From the NCBI GenBank assembly GCA_900129675.1, contig FSRD01000001.1, positions 7,119,501-7,183,500 on the forward strand: a stretch of DNA of 64,000 nt. Reading direction: 5' to 3'. This DNA is from Bradyrhizobium erythrophlei (GTDB taxonomy: Bacteria; Pseudomonadota; Alphaproteobacteria; Rhizobiales; Xanthobacteraceae). The position numbers were made by a program, and so were the translations under genes. Positions 1 through 7,749 of this stretch are shown piece by piece; the stretch's first letter is position 1, and each line of letters opens with the position of its first letter. A model generated the notes under the pieces. That model was not told the origin of the DNA. It saw only the letters and a list, made by a program, of their open reading frames with translations, and searched no databases.

Positions 1-93
1 ATAGATCGGCGTCACGCGCGCGCCGGTGGTCGGATCGGGCTGCGCGCCGGCGTGCACGGCAAGAGTCGAAAATCCCGGAATACGGTCGGTCAT
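1..93 (-). CDS. O-acetylhomoserine sulfhydrylase, N-terminus only (partial)
   Basis: The reverse strand from position 93 reads MTDRIPGFSTLAVHAGAQPD and continues TTGARVTPIY to the window edge, 31 codons without a stop. This matches the N-terminus of the PLP-dependent O-acetylhomoserine aminocarboxypropyltransferase family (Cys/Met metabolism, MetY type), which makes homocysteine from O-acetylhomoserine and sulfide. Only the start of the gene is present, so the PLP lysine cannot be checked. The gene lies 149 bp downstream of the CoA-binding protein gene on the same strand. A SAM-II riboswitch was looked for in the leader and not seen. Confidence 0.7.
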   Translation of the reverse strand, partial: MTDRIPGFSTLAVHAGAQPDPTTGARVTPIY

Positions 94-242
94 TATCTAC
101 GTCCTGTTTTTGGCTTGTTCGAAAATGCGCGGCATGCTGATGGCCGCCGCGTCCGCCGTCAAGGCGCGTAGTTCACATATCGTGGGTTAGAACGGTCGTG
201 CTTCGTTATCTGCGTTATCGAAACAATCGTCTCGCATTTGCA

Positions 243-827
243 TCACGTCAGTTCGCTCTTGTTTTTCGCAGCGCGGTCGGACGCCGCGGTTTCGCCGCCG
301 CCGACGCTCGTGCGGTTCAACGACAGCCGCATGCCCTGCGTCGGGATCGGGGCGCGCTTGGAGCTCAGCGTTCGCGAGTTGACGCCCATCCAGGAAATTT
401 CCGACGACAGCCGGCCATATTCGATCTTCGGGCAGCGGTTCATCACGACCTTGAGACCGGCGGCTTCCGCCTTGGCCGCCGCGGCGTCGTCGCGCGCGCC
501 GAGCTGCATCCAGATCACTTTCGGCGGCGGCGACAGCTTCAGCGCTTCGTCGACGACGGGAAGGATGTGGCTGGAATTACGGAAGATGTCGATCATGTCG
601 ACGGGACGGCCGATATCCGCGAGCGACGCCACGAAGGGCTTGCCGAGCAGGCTCTTGCCGACATGGCCGGGATTGACCGGAATCATGTCGTAGCCGCGCT
701 GCGCCAGATATTTGAAGGCAAAATAGCTCGGCCGCACGTTGACCGGGGACGCGCCCACCATCGCGATCGATTTCACGCCGTTGAGGATCTCGCGTATGTA
801 ATTGTCGTCGTAGGCATCATGGTTCAT
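243..827 (-). CDS. CoA-binding protein (YccU/CoA_binding_2 family)
   Basis: A 194-residue protein. The N-terminal half is a Rossmann-type CoA-binding domain: the KSIAMVGASP motif near residue 19 is the nucleotide-binding loop, followed by IPVNPGH and the conserved RPVDMIDIF strand. The family (related to the CoA-binding domain of succinyl-CoA synthetase alpha) has no settled enzymatic role. The C-terminal 40 residues are a low-complexity tail beyond the usual family length of about 140. The gene ends 149 bp before the sulfhydrylase gene and starts 6 bp after the stop of the crotonase gene, so it probably belongs to a minus-strand operon. The ATG at 827 is the first good start. Confidence 0.85.
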   Translation of the reverse strand: MNHDAYDDNYIREILNGVKSIAMVGASPVNVRPSYFAFKYLAQRGYDMIPVNPGHVGKSLLGKPFVASLADIGRPVDMIDIFRNSSHILPVVDEALKLSPPPKVIWMQLGARDDAAAAKAEAAGLKVVMNRCPKIEYGRLSSEISWMGVNSRTLSSKRAPIPTQGMRLSLNRTSVGGGETAASDRAAKNKSELT

Positions 828-833
828 GTGCTC

Positions 834-1658
834 TTACTTATCCTGCCACTTCGGCTCGCGCTTTTCGATGAAGGCGCCGATGCCTTCCTCGGCATCGCGC
901 GCCATCATGTTCTCGGTCATCACCTCTGCCGCATAGCGATAGGCGTCGGCAAGGCTCATTTCGGCCTGACGATAGAATGCTTCCTTCCCGAGCTTCACCG
1001 TGTAGGCGGATTTGCGCGCGACCTGTTGCGCCAGCGCGATCGCGGCATCGCGCTCAGTGCCGGCAGCGACGACGCGGTTGACGAGACCGATGCTCTGCGC
1101 CGTCGCAGCCGAAATCGACTCGCCGGTCAATAGCATCTCCATCGCCTGCTTGCGCGGAACATTGCGCGACAGCGCCACCATCGGCGTCGAACAGAACAGG
1201 CCGATATCGACGCCGGGCGTGGCGAAGCCCGCGGCGTCGGAGGCCACCGCAAGATCGCAACTCGCTACCAGCTGGCAGCCGGCCGCGGTCGCGATGCCCT
1301 GTACGGCCGCCACCACGGGTTTGGGCAGCTGCACGATTGCCTGCATCATCGCGCTGCAGGCGTTCATGATTTGCGCAAAATAGGCACGGCCGCGATCGGC
1401 ATCGGCGCGGCGTGCGGTGAGTTCTTTCATATCATGGCCGGCGGAAAAGGCCGGGCCATTGGCCGCGATCACCACCGCGCGCACGTTTCGGTCGTTGTGA
1501 ATGTCGTTCAGCGCCGCGTGCAGCTCGGCGATCAGGCCTTCCGACAGGCTGTTGCGCGCCGCGGGTCGGTTGAGCGTGAGCACGGCGACGTGGCCTGCGC
1601 TCTCGCGCAGCAAGATCGGCTGTTGTGTCGCAGGCGCGCGGGCGGTCTGGGCGGACAT
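834..1658 (-). CDS. Enoyl-CoA hydratase/isomerase family protein, ECHDC3-like
   Basis: A 274-residue crotonase-fold protein. The start is placed at the ATG at 1658 (MSAQTARAP), since the longer reading frame adds sequence that does not look like crotonase. The oxyanion-hole segment FSAGHDMKEL and the GIATAAGCQLVASCDLAVA segment identify the family. Canonical crotonases have one catalytic Glu in the GGGxE-type segment and one in a PE motif. Here these positions read AAGCQ and TPG, the pattern I associate with ECHDC3-like members. The true substrate is therefore unknown and hydratase activity is doubtful. The gene is 72 bp from the divergent PaaI thioesterase gene and 6 bp upstream of the CoA-binding protein gene. 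Confidence 0.85.
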   Translation of the reverse strand: MSAQTARAPATQQPILLRESAGHVAVLTLNRPAARNSLSEGLIAELHAALNDIHNDRNVRAVVIAANGPAFSAGHDMKELTARRADADRGRAYFAQIMNACSAMMQAIVQLPKPVVAAVQGIATAAGCQLVASCDLAVASDAAGFATPGVDIGLFCSTPMVALSRNVPRKQAMEMLLTGESISAATAQSIGLVNRVVAAGTERDAAIALAQQVARKSAYTVKLGKEAFYRQAEMSLADAYRYAAEVMTENMMARDAEEGIGAFIEKREPKWQDK

Positions 1659-1730
1659 GTCGAAATTTCCACTAGGGCTTTGATGACAACTTAATGTAAC
1701 AGGCAATCTGAAGCGAGGGCAGGGGACGGC

Positions 1731-2159
1731 ATGGCGGCAGCGAAAATGAGCGTGGCTGAACTGGAGAAGTTCCTTCACGACGAATTCCCCCAGGCCTTCA
1801 GGGGCGGTGATATCACCATCGAAAGCGCCGATGGCGAGACCTGTCTGCTCCGTCAGCGCTACAACGACCAGATGCTGCGCCCGGGCGGGACGGTTTCGGG
1901 GCCGACGCTGATGGCGATGGCCGATTTCGCGATGTATGTGGTGCTGCTGTCGGCGATCGGTCCGGTCGGCCTGGCGGTGACGACCAATCTCAACATCAAT
2001 TTCCTGCGCAAGGGGCTGCCCGGGCAGGACGTCCTGGCCGCGGCGAAACTGTTGAAGCTCGGCAAGCGGCTCGCGGTCGGCGAGGTCAATTTGCTGTCGG
2101 GGTCGTCGCCCGATCCGATCGCGCATGTAACAGCGACCTATTCCATTCCAAACACATAG
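1731..2159 (+). CDS. PaaI-family thioesterase (hotdog fold)
   Basis: A 142-residue single hotdog-fold domain. The segment RPGGTVSGPTLMAMADFAMY corresponds to the active-site helix of PaaI-type acyl-CoA thioesterases (usually HPGG..HGG..xxLxD), and TTNLNINFLRK is the conserved following strand. The family hydrolyses acyl-CoA thioesters in the cytoplasm; the substrate cannot be read from sequence. It diverges from the crotonase gene with 72 bp between starts, so one intergenic region could drive both acyl-CoA genes. The ATG at 1731 is used; a second Met six codons in is possible. Confidence 0.85.
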   Translation: MAAAKMSVAELEKFLHDEFPQAFRGGDITIESADGETCLLRQRYNDQMLRPGGTVSGPTLMAMADFAMYVVLLSAIGPVGLAVTTNLNINFLRKGLPGQDVLAAAKLLKLGKRLAVGEVNLLSGSSPDPIAHVTATYSIPNT

Positions 2160-2313
2160 GCTTTTTCACGGTACTATAACACCATATTCACAAGTCATTG
2201 TTTCTGCAGCGGAAATAGGCGCGCTCCGGCATTGACGCGCAACGTCCGGTTCTCTAGAAACCGCCGCAGTTCGGCGCGTCTTGCGCCGGTCCCCCATTTA
2301 CGGATTTTCTCAC

Positions 2314-2778
2314 ATGAAAACGTTTTCGGCCAAGCCCGCCGAAGTGACGAAGAAGTGGGTGCTGATCGACGCCAAGGGTTTGGTGGTCGGCCGGCTCGCC
2401 ACTCTGGTCGCGATGCGCCTGCGCGGCAAACATCTGCCCACCTACACGCCCCATGTCGATTGCGGCGACCACGTCGTCATCATCAACGCGGCTCACGTCG
2501 TGCTGACCGGCCGCAAGCGCGAGCAGAAGGTCTATTACAAGCACACCGGCTTCATCGGTGGCATCAAGGAGCGCACCGCGAAGTCGATACTCGAGGGTCG
2601 CTTCCCCGAGCGCGTGGTCGAGAAGGCGATTGAGCGCATGGTTCCGCGCGGCCCGCTCGGCCGTGTGCAGATGGGCAATCTGCGCGTTTACCCCGGCGCC
2701 GAACATCCGCATGAAGCCCAGCAGCCCGAGCCGCTCGATATCGCTTCGATGAACCGCAAGAACATGAGGGCCGCATAA
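2314..2778 (+). CDS. rplM: 50S ribosomal protein L13
   Basis: A 154-residue L13, the early-binding large-subunit protein. Diagnostic segments are WVLIDAKGLVVGRLAT near the N-terminus, HVVIINA, and VPRGPLGR followed by LRVYPGAEHPHEAQQP. The ATG at 2314 (MKTFSAKPAEVTKKW) matches known alphaproteobacterial L13 starts; an upstream TTG in the same frame is unlikely. It is followed one base later by rpsI, the standard L13-S9 operon. Confidence 0.98.
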   Translation: MKTFSAKPAEVTKKWVLIDAKGLVVGRLATLVAMRLRGKHLPTYTPHVDCGDHVVIINAAHVVLTGRKREQKVYYKHTGFIGGIKERTAKSILEGRFPERVVEKAIERMVPRGPLGRVQMGNLRVYPGAEHPHEAQQPEPLDIASMNRKNMRAA

Positions 2779-2779
2779 G

Positions 2780-3256
2780 ATGTCCGATACCATGCAGTCT
2801 CTCGATCAATTGTCGTCGTTGAAGCCGGCGGCGCCGGAAGCACCGAAATACGTCAAGAAGGTCGACAAATACGGTCGCGCCTACGCCACCGGCAAGCGCA
2901 AGGACGCGGTCGCCCGCGTCTGGATCAAGCCGGGCGCCGGCAAGGTCATCGTCAACACCCGTGAAGTCGAAGTCTATTTCGCCCGCCCGGTGTTGCGGAT
3001 GTTGATCCAGCAGCCGCTGGTCGCAGCCGCCCGTGCCGGCCAGTACGACGTGATCTGCACCGTCGCCGGTGGTGGCCTGTCGGGCCAGGCAGGCGCCGTC
3101 CGTCACGGCATCTCCAAGGCGCTGACCTATTTCGAACCGGATCTGCGCGGCGTGCTGAAGAAGGGCGGTTTCCTGACCCGCGACAGCCGTACCGTCGAGC
3201 GCAAGAAGTACGGCCGCGCCAAGGCGCGCAAGTCGTTCCAGTTCTCGAAGCGCTAA
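2780..3256 (+). CDS. rpsI: 30S ribosomal protein S9
   Basis: A 158-residue S9. The N-terminal 35 residues are an alphaproteobacterial extension; the core starts at YGRAYATGKRKDAVARV. The C-terminal tail ends KARKSFQFSKR, the basic tail that reaches the P-site tRNA. The start lies one base after the rplM stop, so the two are translationally coupled. A strong hairpin with a T run follows 47 bp downstream. Confidence 0.98.
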   Translation: MSDTMQSLDQLSSLKPAAPEAPKYVKKVDKYGRAYATGKRKDAVARVWIKPGAGKVIVNTREVEVYFARPVLRMLIQQPLVAAARAGQYDVICTVAGGGLSGQAGAVRHGISKALTYFEPDLRGVLKKGGFLTRDSRTVERKKYGRAKARKSFQFSKR

Positions 3257-3303
3257 TTGCTTCGCTAAAATTTGCAGCGTTTGCTGCATTCGTGAATCGA
3301 AGA

Positions 3304-3326
3304 GGGCGCCGAGAGGCGCCCTTTTT
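3304..3326 (+). terminator. Rho-independent terminator of rplM-rpsI
   Basis: Perfect 7-bp stem gggcgcc/ggcgccc with a GAGA loop, followed by five T residues, 47 bp after the rpsI stop. Confidence 0.9.
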
Positions 3327-3364
3327 GTTGGAGTAAGTTCGCGTGAAGAGATCGCTTCAGAACA

Positions 3365-3413
3365 AAACTCCAGCGCCCGATTCTGATTGCATCGGAATCG
3401 GGCCCTGGAGTTT
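3365..3413. repeat. Imperfect palindrome, dispersed intergenic repeat
   Basis: Two 9-bp arms on each side (aaactccag and gcccgattc, mirrored by gaatcgggc and ctggagttt) pair perfectly. They are separated from each other by one unpaired C on each side, with an 11-base loop containing tgattgcatc. The loop motif tgattgcatc recurs in the repeat at 5526, and a related tgatgcaatc core is in the repeat at 53919. There is no gene in 3257-3565; the stretch holds only the terminator and this element. Confidence 0.75.
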
Positions 3414-3565
3414 AGAGATGAATTAACGCAGTTTTTCCTGAAAACTTGCGTATGCGCGCAAACGAATTTCGAACGCGGGCGCTTTAGCGTGTGAAACCGT
3501 AAGGGCGCGGCATCACATTTCAATCGCGCCACAGAACGTTGCGTCACACTGGCAGGGGTGAGCTC

Positions 3566-4783
3566 ATGTCGTTCGACACATCCACACTTTATCTGTTCGC
3601 GACCATGGTCGCGGGCATGCTTGGCGCCATGCTGATGTTCTTCGGCAGGCAGGAGAACATCCCGGCATTGAAATGGTGGGGCTCCGCCTATCTGCTCGGC
3701 GCCGCCTCCGTCGCGATCTGGACGATTGCAGGCCCAACGCTCGGCGGCCCGTTGACGCTGGCGATGCACGCGGTGGGCTTCGTCGCCTGCGGCATGGTCT
3801 GGAATGCGTCGCGTGTGTTCCACGGCCGCAAGCCCAACCTGCCGGGACTGGTGCTGGGCGCGATCGTATGGGCTGCCGCCGCGCTGATGCTGCCGCCCGA
3901 GGATGCCGCGCTGCGTCTGACCGTCGGCGCGGCGATCGTCGCGGTCTATGCGGCACTGACGGCCGCGCAGTTGTGGAATGAGCGCCGCGGCGCGATGCAG
4001 AAGCGCTGGCCGACGATCATCGTCCCGGTGCTGCACGGCGCCGTACTGATGCTGCCGATCCTGCTCGGCGACCTCTTGCGCCCGCACGACGCGACGTTTT
4101 CCAGCAGCGTCTGGGTGACGGCATTCTCGATCGAACTGGTGCTCTATGCGATCGGCACCGTGTTCGTCATCTTCATGCTGGTGTCGGACCGCGCGGTGAC
4201 GGTGCACAAGACCGCGGCGTCGGTCGATCCCCTGACCGGGATGTTCAATCGCCGTGGCTTTGCGGAAGCCTGCTCGCGGGTGATCGAACGCGAAGCTAAT
4301 GCCGGCCGTCCGGTCACGGTGATGATCTGCGACATCGACTACTTCAAGTCGATCAACGACCGTTTCGGTCATCCCGCCGGCGACGAGATCCTGAAGCTGT
4401 TCGCCACCGTCGTGACCAACAATGTCCGCATCAGCGACCTCTCGGGACGCGTCGGTGGCGAGGAATTTGCAGCCCTGCTGCCGTGTTCGCTGGAGGAGGG
4501 CGTGATCGTGGCCGAGCGCGTGCGCGAGGCGTTCGAGGCTTCCGGGATCACCTGTGAGGAAGGCCCGGTCGATACCACCGTCAGCATTGGCGTGGCCGGC
4601 GGGCCGGCCGGCACCGAACTGGAGGTGCTGCTGGCGGCGGCCGACACGGCGCTCTACCAAGCCAAGCGTTCTGGCCGCAATCGCGTCGAGGCCGCCGAAG
4701 AACTGCCGCTGTCGCTGGAAAACTGGCGGCGCAAAACGGCAGGCATCGCGACGCCGGCGCGGCCGGCGCCGGTGACGCCGTAG
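3566..4783 (+). CDS. Membrane-bound diguanylate cyclase (GGDEF domain)
   Basis: A 405-residue protein. Roughly residues 5-215 form six or seven hydrophobic segments with no named sensor domain that I recognise. Residues 230-385 are a GGDEF domain with the signature GGEEF near residue 297, so the active site is intact and should make c-di-GMP from two GTP. An RISD motif sits exactly five residues before GGEEF. This is the RxxD inhibitory site, so product feedback is expected. The start is the ATG at 3566, preceded by aggggtgag. It is monocistronic by spacing. No EAL domain is present. Confidence 0.92.
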   Translation: MSFDTSTLYLFATMVAGMLGAMLMFFGRQENIPALKWWGSAYLLGAASVAIWTIAGPTLGGPLTLAMHAVGFVACGMVWNASRVFHGRKPNLPGLVLGAIVWAAAALMLPPEDAALRLTVGAAIVAVYAALTAAQLWNERRGAMQKRWPTIIVPVLHGAVLMLPILLGDLLRPHDATFSSSVWVTAFSIELVLYAIGTVFVIFMLVSDRAVTVHKTAASVDPLTGMFNRRGFAEACSRVIEREANAGRPVTVMICDIDYFKSINDRFGHPAGDEILKLFATVVTNNVRISDLSGRVGGEEFAALLPCSLEEGVIVAERVREAFEASGITCEEGPVDTTVSIGVAGGPAGTELEVLLAAADTALYQAKRSGRNRVEAAEELPLSLENWRRKTAGIATPARPAPVTP

Positions 4784-4831
4784 CGCCGGCTTTAACCTCG
4801 CGTTTACCATGCGGTCCGTATCATCCGGGGT

Positions 4832-5068
4832 ATGGACTCGATCCGCAGAAGCAATCCGCAAACCGCCCTGATGTCGCTCGAAGCGGCAGCAGCCTCGGCC
4901 CGCGGCGGGTTTGCCTGCATGTTTTCTACCTCGGAAGAATACGAGATGGCGCTCATATCCGAGCGTCGTGCGCAGGGGTGTTACGATCAGCGCAAAAGGC
5001 GCTGGCCTGCCATCTTGTTCCTCGGCTGCGCGATGATCGTGGCCGGCGCGGTGCTGCTGCTGAACTGA
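4832..5068 (+). CDS. Small hypothetical protein with C-terminal membrane anchor
   Basis: A 78-residue protein. The last 20 residues (WPAILFLGCAMIVAGAVLLL) are one hydrophobic segment after a basic KRR stretch, so it should be tail-anchored with the N-terminus inside. The first 55 residues are polar and match no family I know. A clear terminator follows, which supports a real transcript. It lies 48 bp after the diguanylate cyclase gene and could be co-transcribed with it. Confidence 0.6.
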   Translation: MDSIRRSNPQTALMSLEAAAASARGGFACMFSTSEEYEMALISERRAQGCYDQRKRRWPAILFLGCAMIVAGAVLLLN

Positions 5069-5095
5069 GTTGGCGCGAATACGGATGGAGATGCA

Positions 5096-5116
5096 GGCGC
5101 CGTGAGGCGCCTTTTT
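5096..5116 (+). terminator. Rho-independent terminator
   Basis: Stem ggcgcc/ggcgcc with a GTGA loop and a following TTTTT run, 28 bp after the stop of the small membrane protein. Confidence 0.85.
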
Positions 5117-5140
5117 CTTTTTGGCCGGCTGGAAGTTTTT

Positions 5141-5192
5141 GTTTTGACGCGTTTTCTTCACGCGAACCGGTGTCCACTTCGCTCGAAAACGC
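5141..5192 (+). repeat. Dispersed repeat, copy A (gcgaaccggtg type)
   Basis: A stretch starting gttttgacgcgttttcttca and running through cgcgaaccggtgtccacttc to cgctcgaaaacgct. The same order recurs at 5572-5624 and, inverted, at 53919-53970. It ends 38 bp before the next start codon and abuts tatag, so it may contribute to that gene's promoter. Confidence 0.7.
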
Positions 5193-5229
5193 TATAGAGA
5201 CGGTCGTTCCCAAGGAAAGGCCGTCCCAC

Positions 5230-5526
5230 ATGATCACCGAAATCGCACAAATCGACGTCAAGCCCGGCACCGAGAAGGATTTTGAGGCCGCGGTCGCCAA
5301 GGCGCGGCCGCTGTTCCTGCGCGCCAAGGGCGGCAAGGGTTTTGAACTGCACAAATCGGTCGAAAAGCCGTCGCGCTACCGGCTGATGGCGAAGTGGGAA
5401 ACGCTGGAAAATCACACCGTCGATTTCCGCGGCTCCGAGGATTTCACCGCATGGCGCGCCCTGGTCGGGCAGTATTTTGCAGCGCCCCCGGAAGTCGAGC
5501 ACACCGAGACGGTGCTGACGGCCTAG
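5230..5526 (+). CDS. Antibiotic biosynthesis monooxygenase (ABM) domain protein
   Basis: A 98-residue single ABM/dimeric alpha-beta barrel domain. Features are ITEIAQIDVKPG at the first strand, the heme/quinone-monooxygenase-like segment KGFELHKSVEKPSRY, and LMAKWETLENHTVDF. Members are small dimers with diverse roles (quinol oxidation, heme degradation), so the substrate is not predictable. The start is the ATG at 5230 after aaggaaagg. The much longer frame upstream crosses the repeat and terminator and is not used. It is bracketed by two copies of the same dispersed repeat. Confidence 0.85.
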   Translation: MITEIAQIDVKPGTEKDFEAAVAKARPLFLRAKGGKGFELHKSVEKPSRYRLMAKWETLENHTVDFRGSEDFTAWRALVGQYFAAPPEVEHTETVLTA

Positions 5527-5624
5527 AGCCTGAACGGTTCTGATTGCATCAGAACCGGGCTCCAGATTCTTGTTTCGACGCGTTTTCTTCATGCGAACCG
5601 GTGCCCGCTTCGCTCGAAAACGCT
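5526..5624 (+). repeat. Dispersed repeat, copy B (palindrome plus gcgaaccggtg arm)
   Basis: It begins with the palindrome ggttctgattgcatcagaacc, then about 30 bases later repeats the copy A block (cgacgcgttttcttcatgcg, aaccggtg, cttcgctcgaaaacgct). The combination of palindrome and block is also seen, inverted, upstream of hupB at 53919-54010. It lies between the convergent ABM and permease genes. Confidence 0.75.
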
Positions 5625-5633
5625 TTGGGTTTT

Positions 5634-6776
5634 TCAAGCCGTCGCCGGCGCAGCCTCCGGCGCAACGCCTTCCGCCTTGAAATGGTCGATCATGACTTTC
5701 GCGATCGCCATCAGCGGCAGCGCGAGCGCCAGGCCCCAGATGCCGAACACGACCCCGAGCAGGATCTGGAACGCAAACAGCGTGGCCGGCGGGATGTCGA
5801 GCGCCTGCCGCTGGACGATCGGCGTCAGCACATAGCTTTCCATCGTGTGCACGCCGAGGAACAGGATGAACGCGCTCAAGCCCGCGATCCATCCCGAGGC
5901 GAGGCTCGCCAGCACCACGATCAATCCGGCGAGGATCGCGCCGACGGTCGGAATGAACGCCAGCAGGCCGGCCTGGATCCCCAGGATGAACGAGCTGTCG
6001 ATGCCGATGATCGCAAGCCCGATCCAGGTCACCAAAAACACCGCCGTCATGGTGATGATCTGCGCGATCAGCCAGCGCTCCAGCGTATCCCCGATGCGGT
6101 CGACGATGACGGTGGCGCGCGCACGATGTTTTGCCGGCGCCATGAACAACAGGCCGGTGCGGTAGACGCTGGGCTGCGCTGCGAAGGCCAGCCCCAGGAA
6201 CAGCACGATGAAGAAGTTGCCGACCACGCTGACGGTGCCGAGCAGGACCTTCAGCGTCTGGCTGACGATCGCGCCACCGCTGGAGGCAAGCGTGCCCGCG
6301 CTCGGCAAATTATGCGCCGGCGACGCGCCCGGCGTTGCCGCCGCGGCGGCGCTTTCCGCGGTCCCGGTTTGGCTGGCGCTTGTGAAATCGAGATAGCTGG
6401 TGTCGACGCCGTGCTCTTCCAGGAAGGATTTGACGCTTCCAAGCTGCGATTTGATGGTGTTGCTCAGCACCGTGGCTTGCTTCGCGATCGTGTTGCCGCC
6501 GAGCACGACGATCCCCGACAATAGTCCGGCCAGTGCCAGGCACACCACCGCGAGCCGGAGCGCGTGCGGCAGATTGACGAGACGGCCGAGCAGATTGCTC
6601 ATGGCGTTGAGGGCGACGCCCAGCAGCATCCCGGCGAAGATCAGGAACAGCGTTGCCGCAAAGCTCCAGGCGAACAGCAGCAGCGCGGCGAACAGCACGA
6701 TGCCGACGCCGCCGACCGCGATCGCCCATGCCAGGTCGTTGCGGGCCTGAAGACGATTGTCAGCCGAATCGGTCAC
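5634..6776 (-). CDS. AI-2E family transporter (PerM/YhhT-like permease)
   Basis: A 380-residue integral membrane protein of the AI-2E exporter family: eight predicted hydrophobic segments, with the family hallmark region (WLIAQIITMTAVFLVTWIGL, then the GIQAGLLAFIPTVGAI motif and PATLFAFQILLGVVFGIWG). A polar Ala/Ser-rich loop of about 60 residues near residue 180 is the usual periplasmic insert. The start is set at the GTG at 6776, which has GGAAGGAA seven bases upstream. An ATG 67 codons further upstream would overlap the divergent gene. Family members export diverse small molecules; the substrate here is unknown. Confidence 0.85.
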   Translation of the reverse strand: MTDSADNRLQARNDLAWAIAVGGVGIVLFAALLLFAWSFAATLFLIFAGMLLGVALNAMSNLLGRLVNLPHALRLAVVCLALAGLLSGIVVLGGNTIAKQATVLSNTIKSQLGSVKSFLEEHGVDTSYLDFTSASQTGTAESAAAAATPGASPAHNLPSAGTLASSGGAIVSQTLKVLLGTVSVVGNFFIVLFLGLAFAAQPSVYRTGLLFMAPAKHRARATVIVDRIGDTLERWLIAQIITMTAVFLVTWIGLAIIGIDSSFILGIQAGLLAFIPTVGAILAGLIVVLASLASGWIAGLSAFILFLGVHTMESYVLTPIVQRQALDIPPATLFAFQILLGVVFGIWGLALALPLMAIAKVMIDHFKAEGVAPEAAPATA

Positions 6777-6927
6777 CGTTGATTCCTTCCCGTGCCAATT
6801 GTCCCGGCCACTCTTTCGCCAAAACGCGACCGGGATCAAGCGGCGAGGGCGCGCCGGTTTGACGCTGGCGCGTCCGGTATGCCAAGCGATGAATGAACGG
6901 GGCCGCGACGGATCCGGCGAGGGGCAG

Positions 6928-7623
6928 ATGAATTTCAAATGGTTCGGGCCGGTTGCGCTGCTGGCCGCGCTGTTCATCGGCGATCAGATCCGGATCAATC
7001 GTCCCGGCCATAAATACCGCCTGACGGTCGAGGTCGAGACGCCGGAGGGGAGCAAGTCGGCCTCCGGCGTGCTGGCGGTTCACCCCGACCGTGGTTACAG
7101 CCGTGGCGGCCACACTCGTACCAAAGGCGATGGGATATTCGTCGATCTCGGCGGCGGCAAAAATCTCGTCGCGCTTTTGGCGCACATCGACAAACACCTC
7201 GATCTCGACGACATCAATTACGTGGCGCTGCGCGCCTATACGGCGGCCGGCGGCAAGCGGGTGTCGTTCAACGAAATGAACCGGTTGACCGGCAGCGTGC
7301 CGGTCAAGGACGCGCTGATCCCGGTGCTCGTGACCTTCGCGGACCCGGCCAACCCGGGGACCGCACGGGCGGTCTCCCCTGACGACGCCGAGGCGGCGTT
7401 GGGGAAGGGATATCGCCTCCAGGGCATTACGGCCGAGGTGGTGCCGAACGGGCTTTGGCCGCTCGATTTCGGCGGCGCGCTGGGCGAGCCGGCGACCCGC
7501 GGAATCCTCGCAAAATTGCCGTGGCTGAATGGCGCCGATAATCCCGCGGCAATTGCGCTCCGGGCGGCGGGATTGCCCGGCGTCGAGGCGATCGACGCCA
7601 AAGAGGCTTTTACGCGAAAATAG
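6928..7623 (+). CDS. Hypothetical protein with N-terminal membrane anchor
   Basis: A 231-residue protein from the ATG at 6928, preceded by gaggggc. Residues 5-20 (WFGPVALLAALFIGDQ) are a hydrophobic anchor or signal. The rest is soluble, starting with an RLTVEVETPEGSKSASGVL strand-rich stretch. I do not recognise the family. Longer upstream starts overlap the divergent permease gene and are less likely. The neighbours (permease, divergent; glutamine amidotransferase, 126 bp downstream) do not suggest a role. It probably faces the periplasm. Confidence 0.65.
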   Translation: MNFKWFGPVALLAALFIGDQIRINRPGHKYRLTVEVETPEGSKSASGVLAVHPDRGYSRGGHTRTKGDGIFVDLGGGKNLVALLAHIDKHLDLDDINYVALRAYTAAGGKRVSFNEMNRLTGSVPVKDALIPVLVTFADPANPGTARAVSPDDAEAALGKGYRLQGITAEVVPNGLWPLDFGGALGEPATRGILAKLPWLNGADNPAAIALRAAGLPGVEAIDAKEAFTRK

Positions 7624-7749
7624 CAAGGCAGGCCCGCGTAGGTCTGTGGGATATTGCTCCAGGGCTGTCCGGGAGGCATGATCGGCTGGAATCCTGGCCC
7701 GATATAGAAATCCCTTCTTGCGCAGGACGATGACAGCGGAATTTTGGCG

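Noticed and set aside
94..240. Possible SAM riboswitch before the sulfhydrylase gene
   Set aside because: SAM-II motifs often precede such genes in alphaproteobacteria, but the leader lacks the gctaaaa-type pseudoknot core and no matching stem was found.
2564..5161. An 865-codon minus-strand open frame
   Set aside because: It lies antisense to rplM, rpsI and the diguanylate cyclase, with Arg/His/Gln-rich shadow composition and no family motifs.
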